Shown here in pieces: positions 1 to 8,995 of a stretch of 64,000 nt of DNA. The first letter of the stretch is position 1. Every line of letters starts with the position of its first letter. A program made the translations under genes and the position numbers. The stretch spans positions 2,501-66,500 of the forward strand of contig NZ_JACIBY010000014.1 in NCBI RefSeq assembly GCF_014195535.1, written 5' to 3'. The stretch comes from Runella defluvii (GTDB taxonomy: Bacteria; Bacteroidota; Bacteroidia; Cytophagales; Spirosomataceae). The notes beneath the pieces are model-generated. The model was not told where the DNA came from. It made no database searches and saw nothing but the letters and a program-made list of their open reading frames with translations.

Positions 1-2314
1 CCTCACCCAATCTCAAATAGAAATCGCCCATTTTGCTCAAAGACGTGGCCAAATCCTGCTGCCAACTTGTATTCTGCTCATCCAAAGAGGCCAGCTTTCG
101 GCTTATTTTCAAATCTTCGCTATAATTTTCTTCGGCTTTTTTGGCCTCACCCAATCTCAAATAGAAATCGCCCATTTTGCTCAAAGACGTGGCCAAATCC
201 TGCTGCCAACGAGAATTCTGCTCATCCAAAGAGGCCAGCTTTCTGCGTCTTGCCAGTGCTTCGCTATAATTTTCTTCGGCTTTTTTGGCCTCACCCAATC
301 TCAAATAGAAATCGCCCATTTTGCTCAAAGACGTGGCCAAATCCTGCTGCCAACGAGAATTCTGCTCATCCAAAGAGGCCAGCTTTCTGTTGATTCGTAA
401 GCCTTCGCTATAATTTTCTTCGGCTTTTTTGGCATCTCCCAAGCGCAAATAGAAATCGCCCAACAAGCTATGACTGAGGGCCAGTTCACGCTCAAAGTCT
501 GGGTTGTTGGGGTTGGCTTGACGCAAGGCTTGGATGAGTCCTTGGTAATTGAGGTAGCTTTGTAGTTCGGCCACGGGGTCGCCCACGGAGCGGTAGTAAA
601 GGGCGGCACAGTAACTACAAAATGTTAATGCTCTACTTGGATAGGCCGCCAAGCATTTCGTCAGGTGGGCAATGGGTCGCACCAAAGGCTCGGCCTGGGG
701 GAGACGTAGGTGTAAAAACACACTACCGTCGTTGGCCAAAAGGGCATTGAGGCGGGTCAAGAGCGTTTCGCTGTCGGTGGCGAGGGTGGGTTGGTTTTTA
801 CGCAGGGCAATGGCCTGTATCACGGGGTTAATCTTAAAATTAGCCTCGGTTTTACTAAGCCAACCCTTGCGAGCTAAGTCGTGTAGGGTACTAAACTCCA
901 TGCTGTCTTGACCAAATAAAGCACACAAAAAAAGGAAGTTGTATTCCTCGGCAGGTAGCAAGGCCATGTTCACAAGCCAGTGGCGTTCGTCTTCGCTTAG
1001 TTTGGCAAAGTCATAAAAGCGGTCGAGTATTTGGTCGCTGTTAATGGCCTCAATATGGGTATTGGTAGTGTAGTCGGTCACGATGCTAAAGCTCTTTTTA
1101 CCAAGTGTGAGCCCTTGGGTTTCGAGTTCTTGTACAAAGGCCGCAAAGCTGAGGCCCCTTTCGCTGAGTTGCTTCATAGTTTTTGCAAATAGCTCTACCG
1201 AGAGGGTATGGTACTGTAAGGCCCGCAGGAGGCGGTCGAGCAGGGCATCAAACTCAGGGCTTTCTTCTCGGTAGTAGCTTTCAAAGAGCGCTTTGGCCAA
1301 GGGCGGCGGCAGGTGCGAGATGGGCAGCTCTTGCTTGGGGTCGAGTACACCCGCACAGCGGCTGGTGAGCAATATGTGCCAGTGAAAGCCGTCAAAATGC
1401 TGCCGAAAGGCTTTGATTTCGTTTTCGTCGTTGGCGTTGTCGAGCACGAGCAAAAAATCATCGTGCAGTTCCGAGAGAGCCTGTTTGAGGGCTGCCACTT
1501 GCTGGGCTTCGTCCATGCCCGCCAAGTCGAGGTTGAGCTTAGGAGCCAAGTCCTTGAGGGCGTTGATGATACCGCCCTCGCAAAACAGCCAGGCGTTGTG
1601 CTTGTAGTGGTGGAGGCTATCGTGCCAGTACTTGGCGGCAAGGGTGGTTTTGCCAATGCCCCCTTCGGCGTTGATGAGCATGAGGCGTCCGCCTCGGTCG
1701 AGTTTTTCACGGATGGTACGTAGCTCGTCTTCCCGCCCTAAAAAAACTGAAGGCTCGCTCACGGCATTGGGGCTGAGGAGTTTGGCGGGATGAAAGATTG
1801 GATGACTAAATCCTGAAACTTCTGGATTGTCAAACAAACCAAGAATATCATCAGATAGTTTTTTGACAAAATCAGTAGGGTGTTCAAATTCCCAAGGCCA
1901 TTGGGCTTTGTCTTTTGCATACCAAATAGCCTCTAAATCATCTAAAATCGCTACGTTTTCATCTCGTAGTTCAAAGGAAACATCCCCCTTTTTCTTAAAT
2001 ATGTAGATACGTGGTTTGCCTTTTTTTTGGAACAATTGCTGAGCCAATTGATATTCTTCCGTAGTAAAAGCCCCCAATTCGCCCCAATACAAGATGACGA
2101 AAATATCAGCCTCTTGAATATGATTGTTGTAAAAATCTTGTTTTCGAACTGGGTCATTGGCGGCATCGAATTTTTCCCAAATGTCTAATTGGAGATGGGT
2201 GTCTTTTTTTGCAAATAAATCATTGATGCGGCCGATTTCATTACGAAAAGCTTGGCGTTCAGCCTCTAGGCGAAAAGACGAAGCCAAAAAGATGCGGTAG
2301 GTTCTGATTTTCAT
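1..2314 (-). CDS. NB-ARC-type STAND ATPase with TIR-like N-terminus and C-terminal TPR array (3' end cut by window)
   Basis: An open frame of 771 codons runs from ATG at 2314 off the left edge. The N-terminal ~120 residues (starting RIFLASSFRLEAER) look like the DUF4062/TIR-like effector module of bacterial STAND proteins. An NB-ARC-like ATPase follows, with Walker A in NAEGGIGKTTLA and Walker B in LLVLDNAND. The C-terminus is a TPR array of 48-residue units, each containing MGDFYLRLGEAKKAEENY, almost identical to each other in DNA. STAND proteins sense a ligand with the repeats and oligomerise through the ATPase to activate the effector; the ligand here is unknown. It is transcribed away from the SIR2/TIR operon. 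The full repeat number and the stop codon lie outside the window. Confidence 0.85.
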   Translation of the reverse strand, partial: MKIRTYRIFLASSFRLEAERQAFRNEIGRINDLFAKKDTHLQLDIWEKFDAANDPVRKQDFYNNHIQEADIFVILYWGELGAFTTEEYQLAQQLFQKKGKPRIYIFKKKGDVSFELRDENVAILDDLEAIWYAKDKAQWPWEFEHPTDFVKKLSDDILGLFDNPEVSGFSHPIFHPAKLLSPNAVSEPSVFLGREDELRTIREKLDRGGRLMLINAEGGIGKTTLAAKYWHDSLHHYKHNAWLFCEGGIINALKDLAPKLNLDLAGMDEAQQVAALKQALSELHDDFLLVLDNANDENEIKAFRQHFDGFHWHILLTSRCAGVLDPKQELPISHLPPPLAKALFESYYREESPEFDALLDRLLRALQYHTLSVELFAKTMKQLSERGLSFAAFVQELETQGLTLGKKSFSIVTDYTTNTHIEAINSDQILDRFYDFAKLSEDERHWLVNMALLPAEEYNFLFLCALFGQDSMEFSTLHDLARKGWLSKTEANFKINPVIQAIALRKNQPTLATDSETLLTRLNALLANDGSVFLHLRLPQAEPLVRPIAHLTKCLAAYPSRALTFCSYCAALYYRSVGDPVAELQSYLNYQGLIQALRQANPNNPDFERELALSHSLLGDFYLRLGDAKKAEENYSEGLRINRKLASLDEQNSRWQQDLATSLSKMGDFYLRLGEAKKAEENYSEALARRRKLASLDEQNSRWQQDLATSLSKMGDFYLRLGEAKKAEENYSEDLKISRKLASLDEQNTSWQQDLATSLSKMGDFYLRLGE
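49..480. repeat. 144-bp tandem repeats encoding TPR units
   Basis: Three nearly identical 144-bp units start at about 49, 193 and 337 and continue off the left edge, with a more diverged unit to about 480. They encode the 48-residue TPR units of the NB-ARC protein on the minus strand. The near identity points to recent expansion or gene conversion. Confidence 0.8.
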
Positions 2315-2684
2315 AAGGTTAGGAAAAGTGTCTCGAAAAATACGAGTAATTTGGAAACGAATCGCCTAGTTTCGAGTTATTTTTTTCGTTTAACCGTGTT
2401 TTTTTTGCCACGCTGGCGATTACCGCCCTATTAATTCAATTAGCGCCGTTAGAAACACCTCCAGCAAATAATTAGCAAAAGTTTGTTGTATAGTTTTTGG
2501 ACAATCCAACCGCCGATTCGTCCCAATCGCTCGTGAAGAGCACCTCGGGCGGACAGACAAATTCAAAAAAGTTACTCCGTGGCAAACGGGTAAGTACTTT
2601 ATTTTTAGAAATAATGATAGCAAAAGTGAATAAGGAAGAAAAAAATGTATTTTTAAGTCGTAAACTCAACCTTGTATTGTTGGA
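2315..2684. promoter_or_regulatory. Divergent intergenic region
   Basis: This 370-bp stretch separates the minus-strand NB-ARC gene from the plus-strand SIR2/TIR operon and must carry promoters for both. The small ORFs inside it have no recognisable domain and overlap each other on both strands. I found no convincing TAnnTTTG box at a suitable distance from either start. Confidence 0.4.
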
Positions 2685-4064
2685 ATGAATTGGAAAAGCC
2701 GTATTCGTTGGAAAGCTCTTTTGTCGGAAATCCGTAACGAACAATGTGTGCTAGTCATTGGGCCTGATTTGGTACAATACGATAACGACCGCACCTTATT
2801 TCAGTTGCTGTGCGAGGCGATTCAACAAGACAGCGATTACAACGAACAGGTAGATTTAGAAACGCAGTACATGTTTGAGCACGAAGAATTGCTCCAACTC
2901 CAACCCAACGGCTACGATACCGACCTTTTCAATTTTTTAGAAGACTTTTACGCTACACGTACAGAGTTTGACGCACCTTTTGCTCAATTGGCTCAGCTTC
3001 CCTTTCATTTGGTCATTTCCTTACTTCCCGATACACGCTTGTACAATGCCATCAAAACTGTGCAGCCCAATGCCCAATTTGGGTATTATCCCGTAAAAGA
3101 GGCTCCCATCGCTGTGGCTAAACCTACCAAAGACGCCCCATTGGTTTACAATATTTTGGGTACGCTCGACTACCACGATACCGTCGTTACCTTTGACCAC
3201 CTCTTTGCCTATTTACAGGGAATACTCGGCACAAGACCGCTACCCGTCGCGTTGGCCGATGCCCTTAAACGGGCTAAGAGTTTTGTATTTTTAGGAGTAC
3301 ACTTCGAAAAATGGTACATGCAAGTGCTCCTACGGGTATTTTTGGAGGATAACGAAAATAAAAGGCCGCTCAAATACTCCCTGTTACATTCAGGGCAAAA
3401 TCGAGACGCGTGTACGTTCATAGCAAGGCGACTTGAGCTTGATTTTTACCCCTCTGCCCCATTAGATTTCTTGGACGAACTTCGGCAGCAATGTACGGAA
3501 GGGGGCATTTTACGCAAACCTCAATCCGCTCGCTCATACCAGGTATTTGTATCGTACAGCCATCAAGATAAAGATACCGTAGATCAGTTGGTGAAGGCAT
3601 TGGGGAAACGCTCAGGGATAAAAGTAATCATGGACGACCACTCTATGACTGCGGGAGATAGAATCCAGCAGTTTATGGAACGCGTGGCGGAAATGAACTG
3701 TGTGATAGCGGTGTTGTCAGAACATAGTCTTCGTTCGCCTTATGTGGGTAGAGAACTGACCCTCTGCTTAGAAAAAGGCATCCGATTGCTGCCGTGTCAT
3801 TTGGACAAACGATTTTTGGACAAAGGCATCGTGGATGAGATAAAGCAATACGCCAGCCGAAAAATTCTGGAAATCAACACGTTCAAGCAGGAGCGAATTC
3901 AGAAAGACCCGCTGGACGATGTGCGTGATTTGAACCGTGAAGAAAGCCTTTGGCGGGATTATGCCCGCAAACTGCCCGAACTTTTTGAGCATCTTCAAGG
4001 CTGTAAGAGCGTTGATATGGGCGATTTTGATGCAGGAATGAACGAAATCTTAAACGCCATCTGA
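2685..4064 (+). CDS. SIR2-like/TIR two-domain protein
   Basis: Residues 1-270 follow the layout of prokaryotic SIR2-like domains: an N-terminal nucleotide-binding strand (VLVIGPDLV, where active members have a GAG-type motif), YNILGTLDYHDTVVT near 155-170 and FVFLGVHFEKW near 200-210. Residues 283-440 are a TIR domain (YQVFVSYSHQDKD ... SPYVGREL). Both families cleave NAD+ or act as its sensors in bacterial immunity. The SIR2 part lacks the usual catalytic His in its HG motif, so it may bind rather than hydrolyse. The TIR region keeps a Glu at 357, near the usual catalytic position. First gene of an operon: the next ATG begins one base after its TGA. Domain calls are confident, activity is inferred. 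Confidence 0.8.
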   Translation: MNWKSRIRWKALLSEIRNEQCVLVIGPDLVQYDNDRTLFQLLCEAIQQDSDYNEQVDLETQYMFEHEELLQLQPNGYDTDLFNFLEDFYATRTEFDAPFAQLAQLPFHLVISLLPDTRLYNAIKTVQPNAQFGYYPVKEAPIAVAKPTKDAPLVYNILGTLDYHDTVVTFDHLFAYLQGILGTRPLPVALADALKRAKSFVFLGVHFEKWYMQVLLRVFLEDNENKRPLKYSLLHSGQNRDACTFIARRLELDFYPSAPLDFLDELRQQCTEGGILRKPQSARSYQVFVSYSHQDKDTVDQLVKALGKRSGIKVIMDDHSMTAGDRIQQFMERVAEMNCVIAVLSEHSLRSPYVGRELTLCLEKGIRLLPCHLDKRFLDKGIVDEIKQYASRKILEINTFKQERIQKDPLDDVRDLNREESLWRDYARKLPELFEHLQGCKSVDMGDFDAGMNEILNAI

Positions 4065-4065
4065 G

Positions 4066-5790
4066 ATGCAGGAAAGAAGCACCCCACGAAATCGTTATCC
4101 TGGCGTAAAACCTTTCAATACCGAAGAAAGAGAGGCGTTCTTTGGCCGCGAGCGTGAAACGGAAGAACTGTTCCGCTTGGTGTATGTCAAACAAGTGGTT
4201 GTGCTCTATGCCAAGAGTGGTTTTGGCAAAAGTTCACTCCTCAATGCGGGCATCATTCCGAAGTTGTTGGACGATTCGGCTTATCATCCGCTGACGATAC
4301 GTTTTACCAATCGTTCTACTCAAGAAGCCGACACGGGCTTACACCCCATTGATACCCTAAAAATTCGCCTACAAAACGAACTCGATATATCTCTTCCCTC
4401 TCCCGTAAGTCAATTGACCAACGATGACAATTCGCTTTGGCATTGGCTCAAAACGTGGCAAAACCTACATTCTAACAAAGGGTTAATCCTGCTCTTTGAC
4501 CAATTTGAAGAGCTTTTTACCTACTCACCCGAAGCCATATCGACATTTTCGGAGGAGTTGGCAGAGGCACTCTACAGTCCGATTCCCCTGAAGTATCGGC
4601 GGCGTTTGGCAGAACTCAGCAAAACCAAACAATTGGACGTGGCCTTCCACGATTTTCTCTATCAAAAACCCGACCTCAAAATCGTCTTTTCGATACGGAC
4701 CGACCGCTTGGCGTTGCTCAACCAACTCACCGACCGCCACCCTGCCATTTTGCAGCATTGCTATGAGTTGATGCCCCTCCGCGCCGACCAAGCCGAAGCG
4801 GCCTTGACCCAACCCGCCGCCTTGCCCGCTACCGACTACGATAGCCCGCCTTTTGACTACGCCCCCGAAGCCATAGAGGCAATACTCGACAGTATCCTCA
4901 AAAATGGGCAGGTAGAAGCCACTTCCGTTCTGCAAATTGTGGGACGGCACACCGAAAGCAAATTAGTACTGGCGCAGGGGAAAACCTACATCACGGCCAA
5001 TGACCTCGGCCCCGTAAAAGATATTATCCAAAATTACTACGAGGATATACTCCAAACACTTGCCCCCGCCGACCGTGACAATGCGCAGCAGCTTATCGAA
5101 GAAAAACTCATCTCGGGCCAACTCCGCAACCCGCTCTCCGAAGCCTACATCCGCCAAGAGTTTGGCATCAGTGAAGCCCTGCTCCAAACCCTCGAAAACA
5201 GTACCCTGCTTCGCACCGAGCGCGACGCGGCAGGCCGTTTGCTCTACGAGATTAGCCACGATACGCTCGTAGAACCCATACAGCAGGTGGCGCAGGAGCG
5301 TTTGGCCGTCGAGGCCGCTGCCCGCCAACGCCAACTCGAACAAGAACAAAACCGCCAACTGCAAGCTGAAAAACAACGCGCCGACCAATTAGACACCCTC
5401 AACCAAACCATCCGCGCCCGTGGGCGCGTGGCGTGGGCGGTGGCAGCGGTGGCCTTGGTGGTAGCGGCGGTGGCGGGGTATTTTTGGCGCAGCTCAATAA
5501 AAGCCAAAGCAACTGCCGATGCCGCGCTGCAAGCTGCCCAGGCCAACCTACGGGCGTTTAGCTACCAAAAAGCCCTCGAATTTTATACCAAAGCCAGCCA
5601 ATACCTCGAATACCAAGAATACCACTTAGCCCAGCAAGCTGCCCAACAGGCCAAACTTTTTTTAGCCACCGATGTAGCCTCTTCAAAAGGAACTACAACC
5701 ATTTCTTTTACAAAGGATGTGGAAGCAGAATTAGCCAAGAAAATTGACAAACAAATAGATGAATGTAAACAACGCCTAAAACAACCCTGA
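4066..5790 (+). CDS. Membrane-anchored nSTAND-type ATPase
   Basis: The start (YPGVKPFNTEEREAFFGRE) is typical of the novel-STAND NTPase 1 family. Walker A is at 48-57 (AKSGFGKSS) and Walker B at 139-150 (LILLFDQFEEL). A Gln/Glu/Arg-rich coiled coil near 405-450 precedes one strongly hydrophobic helix at about 454-474, and about 100 residues with TPR-like alanine-rich helices follow. Predicted layout: ATPase in the cytoplasm, short tail outside. In many relatives the same chain goes on into WD40 repeats; here the propeller is a separate exported protein encoded one base downstream. Upstream lies the SIR2/TIR gene, a likely effector. Regulation is probably shared by the three-gene operon. Confidence 0.85.
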   Translation: MQERSTPRNRYPGVKPFNTEEREAFFGRERETEELFRLVYVKQVVVLYAKSGFGKSSLLNAGIIPKLLDDSAYHPLTIRFTNRSTQEADTGLHPIDTLKIRLQNELDISLPSPVSQLTNDDNSLWHWLKTWQNLHSNKGLILLFDQFEELFTYSPEAISTFSEELAEALYSPIPLKYRRRLAELSKTKQLDVAFHDFLYQKPDLKIVFSIRTDRLALLNQLTDRHPAILQHCYELMPLRADQAEAALTQPAALPATDYDSPPFDYAPEAIEAILDSILKNGQVEATSVLQIVGRHTESKLVLAQGKTYITANDLGPVKDIIQNYYEDILQTLAPADRDNAQQLIEEKLISGQLRNPLSEAYIRQEFGISEALLQTLENSTLLRTERDAAGRLLYEISHDTLVEPIQQVAQERLAVEAAARQRQLEQEQNRQLQAEKQRADQLDTLNQTIRARGRVAWAVAAVALVVAAVAGYFWRSSIKAKATADAALQAAQANLRAFSYQKALEFYTKASQYLEYQEYHLAQQAAQQAKLFLATDVASSKGTTTISFTKDVEAELAKKIDKQIDECKQRLKQP

Positions 5791-5791
5791 T

Positions 5792-8700
5792 ATGAAGACC
5801 CTTGTGTATTTCATGCTGTATTTGGGTTGGGTAAGCAGTAGCCACGCCCAAAACTGCCCCGACTACCCCCGCTTGCTTAAAGAAGGTAACGAACTCCGTG
5901 CTAAAGGTCAATACCGCCCCGCCCTCAACAAATACAACGCCGCCAAACTCTGTGCCCCTACCAAAAGCACCGAAATAGACAAACTGATTGCAGGGGTATT
6001 TGACGACATCGAAAAGAAAAAAGAAGAAGCCGAAAAGCAACGGGATTTGGCACAGAAGTCTACTATCGAAGCGCAAAGGCAATCCCGAATAGCCCAAGAA
6101 AAAACGAATGATGCCACTGCACTTTATTGGGCTTCTGAGGCTGACAAATTTGTGCCTAAGAATGCAATGCGCATGTTGGAAGCTGCAGCAAAGAAACAAA
6201 CAAGTACCAAAACCTTAAATCTGATTAAAGCAAAAACTCTTTCTTTATTTAACCAAAGTAATACTACACAGTTTCAAGAAACACATAGCATACCTTTTGA
6301 CGAATATGTGACACCTCAAGTATCGCCAGATAGTAAATGGTTAGTTTTGCGTAATAATGAAGCATTTACTGTCTATAATTTACTTAAAAAGAGTTTATTG
6401 AGGCGCTTTTCAGAGACAATTAGCGACACTGATTTTTCTCAAAATAGCCAATGGTTTATCGCAGAAAAAGATACCATTATTGATATCTACTCAACCGAAA
6501 AATGGGAATGTTTCACAACTCTTCAAACAAAGAGAGGACGGAAATTTACTACTTTCTCACCTGATGAAAAATGGTTACTTATTGATCATCGAGATGGCAC
6601 TTTTTTCGTTTTTAATACCTCTACTTGGCTTAAAAATGTTGACTTTGATGCATATACCGAAATCAAATCTATTGACTTTTCTCCTGATGGAAAATGGTTA
6701 TCCATTGAGGTTGAAAAAAATAAATTCAAAATAGTAAGTTTAAATTCTGGTAAAGAATTGGTTATCGGGCCAGACTCAATGTTTACCAATGTAGAATTTT
6801 CTCCTGATGGAAAATGGTTATCCATTAAGGTTGAAAAAAATAAATTCAAAATAGTAAGTTTAAATTCTGGTGAAGAATTGAATATTGGGTCAGACCCTAC
6901 ATATAACAGTATAGAATTTTCGCCTGACAGCAAGTGGATAGTTACTACAGAAAAGGATAGTTTATTCAAAATATATGAATTAAGTACAGGGCAAGAGATG
7001 CTTTTATCCGCAAATTATGCTATTGAGTTTGTAAAATTTTCAACTGACGGCAAGCTCATTTTTATCCAGTCAAACATTGGAAGTGAAGTTTACAAAACAG
7101 ATAACTTAGAATATGGGATTCTATCAATAATTACAAACAATGTTTCAAAGGCTATATTTTCGCCTGATAATCAACACTTAGCATTACTTGGTAAAGATAA
7201 ATTACCCAAAATATATGAACTTTTATCAGGAAAATACTTGCCTTTCTACTTTAAAGATAAAATACAAGACATTAGATGGTCGCCCAATAGTGATTTATTG
7301 ATTACAAAAAATGAAAAAGGAATTGTGGCTATTTATGATTCAAAGTCAATCTATGAAATTGAACCACCCAAAAAGAGAAATGGTATAGGAAGGATTGAAT
7401 TGCATGGGCTTGATAGATATGATGATTGGCCTGAGATAAAATTCTCTCAAAATGGAAGATGGGTCTCAATATTTACCCATTATAATGATGAAAACAAATA
7501 TTTAATTTTAGATTGTGATAAAAAAGAATTTAACACCTACCTGCTGGATGCAGAACCTGTTTTTTTTTCAAACAGCAAAGAGCAGCTGTTATTCTGTCAA
7601 GATAAAACTTTAAGGATTCTTAATTTGGAAACAAATTCGATTTCAAAGTTTATTGAACAGGAAAACGTTTCAATGGTTAATTCATATGTTGGTGTATTGT
7701 TCAACAAATGGATAGTTACAAGTGGCCTTACTGATGTTAATTTTAATAATATAAGTAATGGATTTGTTCCTTCATTCCTGAAATTTAAAAGTATATTTGG
7801 TTATTCTGCTTCAAATGACAAAAAGTGGTTAGGAATCCGAACATTATATGGTGTTTTAGAGATTTTTAATTTGGAAACTGAATTGAAATATAATATAATT
7901 CCCAAAAATGAAAAAGTTGATTTGATGGGCTTTGCACCCAATAGTCAATTGTTTTTTAGTTATATCAACGATACAATCAGAATAAGACAAATCAAAGATG
8001 GCAAAATAATAGGAACTTATAATATCGGCAAAAATATCGAAAATATTGAATTTTTACCTGATAATCAATGGCTATTAGTTCAAATAAAAGATGGCACAGG
8101 TCTCATTTACGATATAGAGACAGGGCAAACGCCTCAACTTTTACAAGAAGAGTCACGAAGCAAAAAAGATACCCTTACTTGGTTCATCTCTTTTCAACCC
8201 GATGGTAACAAAACCATCGTTTTTAAACCTGATGGACGAAAAACTATGATTCAAAAACAAGATTGGGAAGACTTCTTTAAAAAAATACTATTCGATACAA
8301 CACTTCAATATAATAAAAATACAACTTTTTTGGTAATTGCCAAATATGATTCAACTTTAGAAATTGAGAATTTCTCACTGACGGATTTGTATAAACTTGG
8401 TTTTGAAGTAGACTATTGTTTTTTTTCGAATGATAGTAAGTGGGTGTATTTGACCAAGGACTGGGGAGGTGTATTGGAGAATGGTAAATTTAATACTATT
8501 CCAGACTTTTTAAAGAACGAAAATAAAATCATAATGACTTATTTTTCGCCAGACAGTCAATGGATGTTGATAGAAAAATTAGATGGCACCAATAAAATTT
8601 TTAATCTCGGCACAAAAAAACCATATAATTTCCTACCAAAGGATAAAGATATAGGATTAGCAAAGTTTTCTCAAAATAGTCAATACATTACCACTGTTTC

Positions 8701-8995
8701 TAATCACAAAGTCATCACCTACGAACTCGCCACTGGCAAACCTATTCAAACCCTTTGGGTCAATACAAAGCCCAAACAAATTGAAATTATAGACAACCGC
8801 TATCTCTTTGTGGTGGTGGGAAAGGCCATCCTCAAAATGGACCTCCAAACGCAGCGGGGCAACTTTTTCAGCTACGGCGATGGCGAGCCGTTAGATTATA
8901 CCTACGAGGAGATAGTAGAATGGATGAAAGTCTTTGGCGATGAGTACTTAGGGCCGTTGTCGGAGGAGGTGAAGGAGAAGTATGGGGTTAAGTAG
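5792..8995 (+). CDS. Exported WD40-like beta-propeller protein
   Basis: A 1067-residue protein with a signal peptide ending near HAQ/N (residue 20), a short helical/coiled-coil segment (to about residue 150, with many Lys, Glu, Gln), then a long series of WD40-like blades carrying FSPDGKWL or FSPDSKW motifs. Two neighbouring blades (about 6661-6900) are near-identical 120-bp duplicates. The segment before the propeller (LYWASEADKFVPKNAMRMLEAA) resembles the linker between STAND ATPase and WD40 domain in fused homologues. I infer that this is the detached sensor half of a STAND-WD40 receptor, placed in the periplasm or at the outer membrane. Its 3' end overlaps the convergent hipA by 8 bases. 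The ligand is unknown. Confidence 0.75.
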   Translation: MKTLVYFMLYLGWVSSSHAQNCPDYPRLLKEGNELRAKGQYRPALNKYNAAKLCAPTKSTEIDKLIAGVFDDIEKKKEEAEKQRDLAQKSTIEAQRQSRIAQEKTNDATALYWASEADKFVPKNAMRMLEAAAKKQTSTKTLNLIKAKTLSLFNQSNTTQFQETHSIPFDEYVTPQVSPDSKWLVLRNNEAFTVYNLLKKSLLRRFSETISDTDFSQNSQWFIAEKDTIIDIYSTEKWECFTTLQTKRGRKFTTFSPDEKWLLIDHRDGTFFVFNTSTWLKNVDFDAYTEIKSIDFSPDGKWLSIEVEKNKFKIVSLNSGKELVIGPDSMFTNVEFSPDGKWLSIKVEKNKFKIVSLNSGEELNIGSDPTYNSIEFSPDSKWIVTTEKDSLFKIYELSTGQEMLLSANYAIEFVKFSTDGKLIFIQSNIGSEVYKTDNLEYGILSIITNNVSKAIFSPDNQHLALLGKDKLPKIYELLSGKYLPFYFKDKIQDIRWSPNSDLLITKNEKGIVAIYDSKSIYEIEPPKKRNGIGRIELHGLDRYDDWPEIKFSQNGRWVSIFTHYNDENKYLILDCDKKEFNTYLLDAEPVFFSNSKEQLLFCQDKTLRILNLETNSISKFIEQENVSMVNSYVGVLFNKWIVTSGLTDVNFNNISNGFVPSFLKFKSIFGYSASNDKKWLGIRTLYGVLEIFNLETELKYNIIPKNEKVDLMGFAPNSQLFFSYINDTIRIRQIKDGKIIGTYNIGKNIENIEFLPDNQWLLVQIKDGTGLIYDIETGQTPQLLQEESRSKKDTLTWFISFQPDGNKTIVFKPDGRKTMIQKQDWEDFFKKILFDTTLQYNKNTTFLVIAKYDSTLEIENFSLTDLYKLGFEVDYCFFSNDSKWVYLTKDWGGVLENGKFNTIPDFLKNENKIIMTYFSPDSQWMLIEKLDGTNKIFNLGTKKPYNFLPKDKDIGLAKFSQNSQYITTVSNHKVITYELATGKPIQTLWVNTKPKQIEIIDNRYLFVVVGKAILKMDLQTQRGNFFSYGDGEPLDYTYEEIVEWMKVFGDEYLGPLSEEVKEKYGVK

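Noticed and set aside
67-393. Plus-strand and out-of-phase ORFs in the first 1.7 kb
   Set aside because: They are shadows of the minus-strand NB-ARC/TPR gene, whose frame is open for 771 codons and carries clear domains.
49-480. Regular repeats considered as a CRISPR array
   Set aside because: The whole 144-bp unit is conserved with no variable spacers, and it encodes TPR units in frame. The same reasoning applies to the 138-bp and 108-bp arrays.
2420-2744. Short ORFs on both strands between the NB-ARC gene and the SIR2/TIR operon
   Set aside because: No domain, no coupling, and they overlap each other; the region is better read as a divergent promoter.
2685-4064. Canonical Thoeris system
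   Set aside because: SIR2-like, SLOG and TIR domains are all present in the window, but no ThsA-type SIR2-SLOG protein is seen; the SIR2 here is fused to TIR and SLOG is fused to a channel.
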